This document shows positions 1 to 7,641 of a stretch of 64,000 nucleotides of DNA, in pieces; positions within the stretch are counted from its first letter, which is position 1, and the number at the start of each line of letters is the position of its first letter. Below the pieces are notes generated by a model. That model was not told the DNA's origin. It searched no databases and worked only from the letters and a program-made list of their open reading frames with translations. The DNA is from Chthonomonas sp. UBA2017. GTDB lineage: Bacteria; Armatimonadota; Fimbriimonadia; Fimbriimonadales; Fimbriimonadaceae. A program made the translations under genes and the position numbers. The stretch lies in contig DDCB01000038.1 of the NCBI GenBank assembly GCA_002335425.1, positions 140,452 to 204,451 of the forward strand. Reading direction: 5' to 3'.

Positions 1-1270
1 GGCGGCTTTCGGGGATCGCATGGAGCACGTCGGCCCACATCGCCAAACTCACGGGCTGAATCTTGGCGAGCGCGTTGAGCGATCCCAACGTCAACGGCTT
101 GGTCAGCCCCGGGAGCGGCTGAATCTCCGGTGCATCGTCCGGCGGCAGATAGCACAAAAATCCGCTGGGCAATCGGACGAGGGTCTCCGTCGCCTGATTT
201 TCTGACCCGAATGGATCGGTCCAAACATCCACCACTCGGGCATCCATCTGCGGGAGCCCCGTCGTATTAGGATAACCCAGATAGGTCACTTGGAGGGGAG
301 CCGGGCGAGCGCGAAAAACCCCCCAACGTCGGTTTGACGTATGACCACTCAAATCCACCAAGATGTCCACATGATGTTTTGAAATCCACTCCATGATCTG
401 CGAATCATCCCAAGGAGCCGCCATCACAAAATGGTCTACTCGCTCAGCAAACCACTCCGTGAATGGATCCTGATTATGAAGATCGTAAAGAAACGAGGTC
501 TGCACTCGATCTTGCGGACGATGCAGAACCCAGGGCTTCATAAAATACGCAACCGAGTGCTTGCGGAAATCTTGCGAAATGAACGCAAGATGAAGCCGCT
601 TGTTCGGATCAAAATGAATCTTACGGTGGCTGAAAAAGGGCGGCTCATCAGAGGCCATTTGTGCCCCCCATTGGTGGTGGGCCCGCACAATGTCCGCCGG
701 CGGGCGGTCCAAGTAATTCAGCCAAAACGCTCGGGCGCTCAAGAGATACTGATTCGTCGGATCGTGCCGCAACCGATCCTCCAGGACTGCGAGAGCCGCT
801 TCGACCCTCCCCGATTGCCCTAGCAGCCGGGCCAAAAAGATCGTGCAGTCCTCTCTCCGTCCATCGATCGCCAAGGCTCGCCGGATCGAATCCTCAGCCT
901 CGGCATAGCGGCGCTGCTCGGACTGAAGCTCCGAAAGCCACATCCATGCATCCGGAAGTCGCGCATCCAGGTCGATCGCCTCCTGCAAACATCGCTCGGC
1001 CGACTGCAAGTCTCGAACCGCCATGAAAAGCCGTCCCAGATTGGCTCGATAGAGCCCCACATGCGGTGCCAGCATGATCGCTTTCTCGATCGGTTGGCGC
1101 CCTTCCTTCAGATGCCCTGACTGAGCCAAGGTCAAGCCCAGCTGGTGATGCACTTCGGGGATGTTCCCAAACTGTTGGACCCCGCGGACCAAAATACGCA
1201 GCGCCGCCTCGTACTGCCGATTCGCAACATAATGATGCGCCGAAGCAAGGAGGTTTTCCACGGTAGACAT
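1..1270 (-). CDS. TPR/O-GlcNAc transferase (OGT/SPINDLY)-like protein, C-terminus cut by window edge
   Basis: The reading frame stays open from an ATG at 1270 to the left edge, about 423 residues, so the C-terminal third is missing. The N-terminal part has TPR-like repeats (YVANRQYEAALRILVRGVQQ). The following region has the signature of the GT41 catalytic domain: VDILVDLSGHTSNRR and then PLQVTYLGYPNTTGLP. Both motifs are shared with the neighbour upstream, so the two are paralogues. Only 10 bases separate it from that gene and the two are almost certainly co-transcribed. GT41 enzymes move a sugar, usually GlcNAc from UDP-GlcNAc, to Ser/Thr of proteins. The adjacent pilus genes make pilin or flagellin possible targets, which is inference. 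Confidence 0.85.
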   Translation of the reverse strand, partial: MSTVENLLASAHHYVANRQYEAALRILVRGVQQFGNIPEVHHQLGLTLAQSGHLKEGRQPIEKAIMLAPHVGLYRANLGRLFMAVRDLQSAERCLQEAIDLDARLPDAWMWLSELQSEQRRYAEAEDSIRRALAIDGRREDCTIFLARLLGQSGRVEAALAVLEDRLRHDPTNQYLLSARAFWLNYLDRPPADIVRAHHQWGAQMASDEPPFFSHRKIHFDPNKRLHLAFISQDFRKHSVAYFMKPWVLHRPQDRVQTSFLYDLHNQDPFTEWFAERVDHFVMAAPWDDSQIMEWISKHHVDILVDLSGHTSNRRWGVFRARPAPLQVTYLGYPNTTGLPQMDARVVDVWTDPFGSENQATETLVRLPSGFLCYLPPDDAPEIQPLPGLTKPLTLGSLNALAKIQPVSLAMWADVLHAIPESR

Positions 1271-1280
1271 CAATACTTTC

Positions 1281-3044
1281 CTACGCTTGAGAGACGCACC
1301 AATCACGCCACTTTTCACGAATGGCTTCAGAAAAAGTTTGAGCAAATCGGACCGAGTCACCGACCGGCGATCGACGCAGTTGATCACGCAAACCCATCCT
1401 GATCTGAGCTAACTCGTTTTTTCTTTGGACCCAGGATTCAGCGACCTCAATCAAGCCCTCTCGCGTTTCTGAAGAAAAGTTGCTGAGCCCGACGGCTTCT
1501 TGCAAACTCCAAGTGACGCGCGCGCAATGACGATCTCCTCGCCAACCGACCGAAGGCACCCCCATCATCAAGGCCTCACAGGTCGTCGTCGTCCCGTTGT
1601 AAGGAAAGGGGTCCAGCGCCAAGTCGATTTCGTGATAAAGCTTCCAATGATCCTCCATCGTTTCAGTCCAGTAAAGAAACTGAATCTGACTTTCGTGGGC
1701 GCCAGCTCGAACGAGGTTTTCACGCACCTCTTCACAAGTCCGCGGGTTTCGAAAAGCAAAATTCTTCAACACCAATCGATAATTTCTAGAACGAGCTAAC
1801 AGCTGCCCCCAAATCTGCAAGACCTCGGCATTCAGCTTAGGCATCGCGTTAAAGCTCCCAAAGGTAAAGGTTTCAGAGGATAGGGCAGGCAGAGGTTGCA
1901 CAGGAGGAGCATTTTCCGGAACCCCATAACTCAAGAAGGAACCGGAAAGGCGAAGGAGGTTTTCCGTTGAAAAAGACTCATAACCCGGCGGATCAGTCCG
2001 CTCATCGACCATTCGATAATCTAGCGGGAGGCCTGTCGTATCTGGATACCCCAAGTAGGTCATCCTGATGGGAGCCAATGGCCAACCAAAGACCTCCAAC
2101 CTTGTGTTGCCGGTATGCCCCGATAAGTCAATCAAAACATCCACACGATCTTTAGTAATTTGTTTCATCACTGCCTGCGCCGACCATCCGAAAATATTCG
2201 TCAATGTGTCTGCCAAGTTGCGATACTGCTCGGTCACATGATCTTCTTTCGATGAGTTGTGATAAAGGTGAATTTGAAATTGCGAACGTTCAAGGTTTCT
2301 TAAAAGCGGTAACAAGAACCACATCACGGAGTGAGATAAAAATTCACCACCGACAAGTCCAAGCACCAGCCGCCGTTCCGGATCGACATCATTGTGGAGC
2401 TCCAACGGGGGCGATGCCGCCACCAACCTCGGCGCGAGTTGTTGGTGAGCCCGAAAAACCTGCGCCGCACTCAAAGTCGGAGAATTATGAGTCATGTAGA
2501 GATAGTTCGAGATCAAAACCGGATGACTCGGCTCCAACGCGAGCCCTCGCTCCAAGAATCGCAATCCTTCATCAATTCGTCCTCGCTCTCTTTCCGAAGT
2601 CCCACACAAGGAAAGCGCACCTAAATGAGAGGGATCGACGCTCAGAATCCCTGTCCCAATTTCGAAGGCCTCTTCATGTCGATGGAGTCCGAAGAGAAGA
2701 TGGCCCAGCCATAGCTGGGCATCCAAATCCAGGGGATTACATCGAATCCCCTCTCGATACTGCTTCTCGGCCTCTTCGGCCTCGCCTTGCTCGACCAAAT
2801 ACCGACCAAAATGCGAACGCAGATCAGACCGGTGCGGGGCCGCTTGAATCGCCCGCTCGTAGTACGGCCTGGCGTCGGCATCTTGTCGATTCTCAAAGAG
2901 CACCAAGCCCATCCAGATGAGCAAGTCGGGGTCCCGCGGGTCACGCTGCAACGCCCGGACCAAGATCCGCAAGGATTGATCCATCTGGCGATTCGCCATA
3001 TATTGCTGCACCGCCTGCAGTGCCTGCTGAACCTGAGGAGTCAT
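1281..3044 (-). CDS. TPR-repeat O-GlcNAc transferase (GT41/SPINDLY)-like glycosyltransferase
   Basis: 587 residues. Residues 1-190 are TPR repeats rich in the W-G-L-F-Y-A-P pattern. They are followed by a GT41-type catalytic region starting near LVLGLVGGEFLSHSV. It contains VDVLIDLSGHTGNTRLEVF, MTYLGYPDTTGLPLDYRM and, near the C-terminus, LDPFPYNGTTTTCEALMMG VP, the usual UDP-sugar binding segment of this family. Start is the ATG at 3044, 60 bases from the divergent pilB start, so the intergenic gap must hold promoters for both directions. It is the first gene of a two-gene operon with the truncated paralogue. Codon use is somewhat AT-richer than in pilB. The family role is O-linked protein glycosylation; the acceptor is unknown. 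Confidence 0.88.
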   Translation of the reverse strand: MTPQVQQALQAVQQYMANRQMDQSLRILVRALQRDPRDPDLLIWMGLVLFENRQDADARPYYERAIQAAPHRSDLRSHFGRYLVEQGEAEEAEKQYREGIRCNPLDLDAQLWLGHLLFGLHRHEEAFEIGTGILSVDPSHLGALSLCGTSERERGRIDEGLRFLERGLALEPSHPVLISNYLYMTHNSPTLSAAQVFRAHQQLAPRLVAASPPLELHNDVDPERRLVLGLVGGEFLSHSVMWFLLPLLRNLERSQFQIHLYHNSSKEDHVTEQYRNLADTLTNIFGWSAQAVMKQITKDRVDVLIDLSGHTGNTRLEVFGWPLAPIRMTYLGYPDTTGLPLDYRMVDERTDPPGYESFSTENLLRLSGSFLSYGVPENAPPVQPLPALSSETFTFGSFNAMPKLNAEVLQIWGQLLARSRNYRLVLKNFAFRNPRTCEEVRENLVRAGAHESQIQFLYWTETMEDHWKLYHEIDLALDPFPYNGTTTTCEALMMGVPSVGWRGDRHCARVTWSLQEAVGLSNFSSETREGLIEVAESWVQRKNELAQIRMGLRDQLRRSPVGDSVRFAQTFSEAIREKWRDWCVSQA

Positions 3045-3104
3045 GACTACCCGAAAAGATACCAGCCCCAGAGGCCGACGGCCTGTGGAATCCCCTCTTG
3101 GGAA

Positions 3105-4823
3105 ATGTTGACGGGCGAAGTCTTCGTGAGGGAGGGGTTAATCACTCGCGAACAGCTCCTCTTGGCCGAAGCCAAGCAAGAGGAGCTGGGCGGCAGCGAT
3201 CCTATTGCCCGGGTCCTCGTCAGCATGGGCCTCGTCCCGGAGCGCGATCGAGTTCGATGCCTCGGAAAGGTCTGGGGAATCGGCTTTCTTGACGTCACAG
3301 ACGTCACCCCGACCCCCGAAGCGCTTGAGCTCATCCCCCAAACACTCGCCAAGAAGTTCAAAATCCTCCCCATCTCAGTCGACGAGAGCAAGTTGATCGT
3401 CGCCATGGCGAATCCGCTCGACGTCTTTGTCATCGACGAGCTCCGCATGGTCACCGGGCGCGAAATCGAGCCCCACATCGCCGTCGAAGAAGAGCTCGAC
3501 CAGGCGATCAGCGGGCAATATCGCAATGATGCCAGGGTCAGTGACGCCGTCGCCGGGGTCATGCGCGACTTTGATGGAGATCTCAGCATCTCGGCAGCAG
3601 AAGACGACGACCTGAGCGAGAACGAACTCCGAGAAATGGGCGAAGACGCCCCCATCATTCGACTCGCGAACCTGATCGTCAGCCAAGGAGTCCAGGACAA
3701 GGCGAGCGACATCCACATCGAGCCGAGAAAAGACGGAATCCTGGTCCGCTATCGGATCGACGGCGTCATGCACGAGACTTTTCGCTTGCCAAAGAAGGTC
3801 TTGGCGCCCCTCACCTCTCGCTTCAAGATCATGTCCAACATGGACATCGCCGAAAAGCGGACGCCCCAAGACAACCGGATCACCGCCTCCGTGAATGGAA
3901 AGGAGTTCGATTTCCGGGTCTCCACCCTTCCCGTCGTCTTCGGCGAAAAGATCGTCATGCGGATTCTCGACAAAGGCGGGATCAATGTCGGCCTTTCCAA
4001 GCTCGGATTTCTGCCCCACAACCACAAGCTCATCGAGGATATGTCCAGCCGGAGCTTCGGCATCATTCTCGTCACCGGGCCGACCGGCTCGGGCAAATCC
4101 ACCACGCTCTATTCGATCTTGAACAAGATCAATGACGGCAGCAACAATATCATCACGATCGAAGATCCGGTCGAATATGAGCTCAGCGGCATCAACCAGT
4201 GCAACGTCAATAACCGCGCCGGAATGACCTTTGCCGCCGGCCTCCGGGCGATGCTCCGCCAAGACCCCGACGTGATCATGGTCGGTGAAATGCGGGACAA
4301 CGAAACCGCCACCATCGCGATGGAGGCGGCCCTGACCGGTCACTTGGTTCTGAGCACCCTCCACACCAACGACGCTGCCAGCGCCCCCACCCGACTCATC
4401 GACATGGAGGTCGAGCCCTTCCTGATCTCCTCGTCGATCGTCGGCGTTTTGGCCCAACGACTCGTCCGGCAGATCTGCCCCAACTGTAAAGAGTCCTACA
4501 CCGCAAGCAAAGAGTCGCTTGTCCGATTCGGATTTCCCTTGCCGCACGATGTCGCCGTCGACACCAATGGCGAAATCACGCTGTTCAAAGGGGCAGGCTG
4601 CGACAAGTGCAAGGGCACCGGCTATAAGGGCCGAACCGGTGTTCATGAACTGATGTCGATGAACGATCCGATTCGAGACGAGATTCTCAAGAAGTCACCA
4701 AGCCATATCATCCGCCACCTCGCTGTCGAAAACGGCATGCTGACCCTCCAGATGGACGCCGTTCTTAAAATTTTGATGGGCACGACCACCGTGGACGAAG
4801 TTCTCCGCGTGATCTACGCCTAG
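3105..4823 (+). CDS. pilB: Type IV pilus assembly ATPase PilB (GspE family)
   Basis: 572 residues; cytoplasmic hexameric ATPase that powers pilus extension. An N-terminal MshEN/GSPII_E-type domain covers about residues 1-150, starting at MLTGEVFVREGLITREQL. The ATPase core has Walker A GPTGSGKSTT near 325 and Walker B DPDVIMVGEMRD near 387. The four-cysteine zinc site is complete (C458, C461, C499, C502). The open frame continues about 100 codons upstream, but that stretch is antisense to the glycosyltransferase and unlike the family, so the ATG at 3105 is preferred. Its ribosome binding site is weak (GGGA just upstream). It leads the pilB-HDOD-pilT operon; no pilC or pilin gene is next to it. 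Confidence 0.95.
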   Translation: MLTGEVFVREGLITREQLLLAEAKQEELGGSDPIARVLVSMGLVPERDRVRCLGKVWGIGFLDVTDVTPTPEALELIPQTLAKKFKILPISVDESKLIVAMANPLDVFVIDELRMVTGREIEPHIAVEEELDQAISGQYRNDARVSDAVAGVMRDFDGDLSISAAEDDDLSENELREMGEDAPIIRLANLIVSQGVQDKASDIHIEPRKDGILVRYRIDGVMHETFRLPKKVLAPLTSRFKIMSNMDIAEKRTPQDNRITASVNGKEFDFRVSTLPVVFGEKIVMRILDKGGINVGLSKLGFLPHNHKLIEDMSSRSFGIILVTGPTGSGKSTTLYSILNKINDGSNNIITIEDPVEYELSGINQCNVNNRAGMTFAAGLRAMLRQDPDVIMVGEMRDNETATIAMEAALTGHLVLSTLHTNDAASAPTRLIDMEVEPFLISSSIVGVLAQRLVRQICPNCKESYTASKESLVRFGFPLPHDVAVDTNGEITLFKGAGCDKCKGTGYKGRTGVHELMSMNDPIRDEILKKSPSHIIRHLAVENGMLTLQMDAVLKILMGTTTVDEVLRVIYA

Positions 4824-4858
4824 ACCAACCGATAATTTTCCCCAGGAGCACCTGACTG

Positions 4859-5713
4859 ATGAGCGCCGAAACCAATCACCCCATCAACCAAACTGCCATG
4901 AGCCGGGTTGGCGATCTCGCCGTCTTGCCTCAGGTCGTCTTCAAGATCGTCGAAATGACTGGAGTCGAAGACTCGTCTGCCGCGGAGATCGAGCGCGCCA
5001 TCGTCGTCGATCCGGGCTTTTCGGCCAAGGTTCTTCAGCAGTCGAATTCCGCCTTCTACGCCCTGCCCCGCAAAGTCACTTCGATCAAAGACGCGGTCAT
5101 GTTCTTGGGGCTGAAATCTGTCCGCCAAATCGCGATGAACGTGGGCGTTTTCGACCTCTTTGTCGGCAAGACCGACGCCGAGTCGCTCCGCCGACGGGCT
5201 TGGTGGCGCCTCAGCATCGACACCGCCATTGCCGCTTCGACCTTCGCCCAAAAATCCAAGCGAGCGAACCCCGAAGAGGCCTATACCTGCGGACTCCTTC
5301 ACCTAATCGGCCGGACACTGCTCGACCGCGCCGAGGCGCAGAACTTTGACACCGTCCAGGCCCTCATCCAGCACGGCGCCGATGAAGAGCAAGCCGAGCG
5401 AGCGGTTTACGGCTCGTCTCATATCGAAGTTTCGGTCGCGGCCGCCATGAAGTGGGGATTTCCGGCCGTCTTGATCTCAGGACTGGACTACCGGCGGCCC
5501 CTAGAGCCCGACGACCCCGCCGCAGGGCTGCGGGCCAGCGTGACACTCGGGCACTGGTTTGCGACCCGGCTTCAAAGCTCCTCCGAATTCGACTCCGAAC
5601 AACCGCCAGAATGGGTCTTTGCCGCGCTCGGAACCGGCCCAGAAAGCCTGAATGATTGGTTTGACGCGGCCACCGGTGCTTGCGCCAACGCAGCCAAACA
5701 AGGGATGGGATAA
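4859..5713 (+). CDS. HDOD domain protein
   Basis: 284 residues. Residues about 15-200 form an HDOD domain, recognisable from LPQVVFKIVEMT, DPGFSAKVLQQSNSAFY and ITSIKDAV-like VTSIKDAVMFLGLKSVRQIA. HDOD is related to HD phosphohydrolases but lacks the metal-binding His-Asp, so it usually acts as a signalling or scaffold module, often in motility or c-di-GMP circuits. No GGDEF, EAL or receiver domain is attached. An AGGAG about 12 bases before the ATG supports the start. It sits 35 bases after pilB and 4 bases before pilT, so it is in the motor operon. A role in coordinating extension and retraction is inference. Confidence 0.88.
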   Translation: MSAETNHPINQTAMSRVGDLAVLPQVVFKIVEMTGVEDSSAAEIERAIVVDPGFSAKVLQQSNSAFYALPRKVTSIKDAVMFLGLKSVRQIAMNVGVFDLFVGKTDAESLRRRAWWRLSIDTAIAASTFAQKSKRANPEEAYTCGLLHLIGRTLLDRAEAQNFDTVQALIQHGADEEQAERAVYGSSHIEVSVAAAMKWGFPAVLISGLDYRRPLEPDDPAAGLRASVTLGHWFATRLQSSSEFDSEQPPEWVFAALGTGPESLNDWFDAATGACANAAKQGMG

Positions 5714-5717
5714 AGCC

Positions 5718-7091
5718 ATGTCAAGCGAATTTTCCTGGAAAAAGCTGCTCGGGGAGACCGAAGCCTCGGACAACCCAGCCGCTCAAGAAGGGCTGGCCAT
5801 CGACCCGCGCAACGGCGAGCCCGTGAAACCGGTCGATCCGATTCCGACGGTCACGCCGGACCTTTCGCCCGCCGCGATGAGTCACCTGCTGGATCAAAAT
5901 ACTCCCGGTTTGGTTCCCCAGGATGTCCTGATCCCGGAGGTCAACGAGGATCGATACGCCGTGGGCGTGGAACCGATCCTCAGGATCATCTCGAACGAGG
6001 TCTCCGGCGAATTCAAGCCGCTCGCCTCTGTGCATATCGACGAACTGCTCCGGATGGCGGTCGAGCGCAAAGCGAGTGACATCCATTTGACGGTTGGTCT
6101 GCCGCCGATGGTCCGAGTGGATGGTGAAGTCGTCCCACTCCCGTTCGAAGTTTGCAAGGCCGAGGACACCCGGCGGCTGGTCTATGAGACCCTCACCAAC
6201 GAGAATCTAGAGAAGTTCGAGCGCACGCACGAACTCGATTTCGGTTACAGCGTCAAGGGCCTGGCTCGATTTCGCTTCAACGTCTATATGCAGAAGGGGT
6301 TCGTCAGCGCCGCACTTCGCGCGATTCCGACCAAGATCCCCAGCTTCGAGACTCTTGGCTTGCCCGCAGTGATCCGCGAACTCAGCAACCGAACGAGTGG
6401 GCTTGTTCTCGTCACCGGTCCGACCGGCTCGGGAAAATCCACCACAATTGCGACGGTCATTGACGACATCAATGACAATCGACACGGCCATATCCTGACG
6501 ATCGAAGACCCGATTGAGTACCTGCACAGCCACAAGAAGTGCATGGTCAACCAGCGCGAGCTTCACGCCGACACATTTTCTTTCCATGCGGCCCTGCGGG
6601 CGGTCCTGCGCGAAGACCCCGACATCATCCTCGTCGGTGAGCTTCGCGACCTCGAAACGATCGAGGCTGCGTTGACGCTGGCGGAAACCGGACACCTCGT
6701 CTTCGGAACCTTGCACACTCGCAACGCACCGAGCACCATCGACCGGGTCATCGATGTCTTTCCAAGCGACCAACAGGACCAAATCCGGGTCTTGCTGGGC
6801 AACACCATCGAAGGCGTGGTCTCGCAACAACTCATCCCGAAGCTGGGCGGGGGCCGGGTGGCGGCCATCGAAATCATGCTCGGGACCCCCGCGATCAAGA
6901 ACCTGATTCGCGAGGGCAAAACTCACCAGATGTACAGCGTGATCGAGACCTCAGCCAAGCAGGGCATGCAGACGATGGACCGCTCTTTGTCCGACCACTT
7001 CCGCAACGGCTCGTGCAGCTACGAAGAGTGCCTCATGCGGGCGGTCGACAAGGAGACCTTTAGCCGCCTCGCCAAAGGCATGGGCGACTAA
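5718..7091 (+). CDS. pilT: Type IV pilus retraction ATPase PilT
   Basis: 457 residues. Cytoplasmic motor that depolymerises the pilus in twitching motility. Walker A GPTGSGKSTT is near residue 234, Walker B DPDIILVGELRD near 300, and the PilT-specific AIKNLIREGKTHQMYS followed by KQGMQTMDRSL near the C-terminus separates it from PilB. PilT is normally about 340-380 residues; here the family-like part begins around residue 105 (VHIDELLRMAVERKASDIHL). The first 100 residues are therefore an extra Pro/Asp/Glu-rich extension. The ATG at 5718 follows the HDOD stop closely; an in-frame start 66 bases upstream would overlap that gene and is less likely. Confidence 0.95.
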   Translation: MSSEFSWKKLLGETEASDNPAAQEGLAIDPRNGEPVKPVDPIPTVTPDLSPAAMSHLLDQNTPGLVPQDVLIPEVNEDRYAVGVEPILRIISNEVSGEFKPLASVHIDELLRMAVERKASDIHLTVGLPPMVRVDGEVVPLPFEVCKAEDTRRLVYETLTNENLEKFERTHELDFGYSVKGLARFRFNVYMQKGFVSAALRAIPTKIPSFETLGLPAVIRELSNRTSGLVLVTGPTGSGKSTTIATVIDDINDNRHGHILTIEDPIEYLHSHKKCMVNQRELHADTFSFHAALRAVLREDPDIILVGELRDLETIEAALTLAETGHLVFGTLHTRNAPSTIDRVIDVFPSDQQDQIRVLLGNTIEGVVSQQLIPKLGGGRVAAIEIMLGTPAIKNLIREGKTHQMYSVIETSAKQGMQTMDRSLSDHFRNGSCSYEECLMRAVDKETFSRLAKGMGD

Positions 7092-7092
7092 T

Positions 7093-7530
7093 CTACTCGA
7101 CTCGATTCATCGTAAGCGGCGTTCCTGAGGTAAGGGTGGGGTTCTCATCCAGCACCAGTTCAATGGTCGTCGATGAAGTCAGAGCCATCTGTCCGTTCAT
7201 CGGGGCGCTCTCGATCTCCCCACTTCCCGTAATCTGAGTGCGCAAGAGTCCCGATGAGCTCACGCCCCCGCGAATCGTTGCCCGAGAGACTCGTCCTGTG
7301 CCCAGGTTGACCCTCTGGATGGACCCGGTCAGCGTCCCCGTTTGGCCGATGCCCAGACGCAACGTGTCTTGAAAGTTTCCGCGCACTCGGGAGCGCGTGG
7401 TTTCAGTCTGAACCTCCCAGATTCCTTCAAAAGGACTTCTCGGAGTCGGATCATCACCTCCTGCTCCACCGCATCCCGCCAGGATCAACGTCCAGCTAAG
7501 GAGCATCAACACCACCCATCGTTTCATCAT
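7093..7530 (-). CDS. Small lipoprotein of unknown function
   Basis: 145 residues with a signal peptide and lipobox (LILAGC, Cys at about 19), followed by Gly/Asp-rich linker and a beta-rich domain (GIWEVQTETTRSRV, repeated Thr/Ser-rich strands). This suggests a lipid-anchored periplasmic or surface protein with a small lipocalin- or beta-barrel-like fold, but I recognise no family. It ends one base after pilT on the opposite strand, so the two genes converge tail to tail. The next gene upstream on the same strand ends in a strong terminator, so this gene probably has its own promoter in the 110-base gap. Confidence 0.72.
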   Translation of the reverse strand: MMKRWVVLMLLSWTLILAGCGGAGGDDPTPRSPFEGIWEVQTETTRSRVRGNFQDTLRLGIGQTGTLTGSIQRVNLGTGRVSRATIRGGVSSSGLLRTQITGSGEIESAPMNGQMALTSSTTIELVLDENPTLTSGTPLTMNRVE

Positions 7531-7582
7531 GGGGAGAGTTTTACCTGGCTACAGCTCTGGCAACTAGGACCCGGAAAACAAA

Positions 7583-7612
7583 ATATTGCCCCCACCGAAG
7601 TGGGGGCAATAT
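7583..7612 (-). terminator. Rho-independent terminator of the large lipoprotein gene
   Basis: Perfect 13-bp stem with a CGAA tetraloop (arms 7583-7595 and 7600-7612). On the minus strand it is followed by a T-rich stretch (TTTGTTTTCC). It lies 30 bases beyond the stop codon of the 856-residue lipoprotein. Confidence 0.88.
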
Positions 7613-7641
7613 GTGTCTTCAGTTCAACTGAAAGTCAGGCT

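Noticed and set aside
2787..3104. N-terminal extension of PilB by 106 codons
   Set aside because: The stretch is antisense to the glycosyltransferase and does not look like PilB; family start is at 3105.
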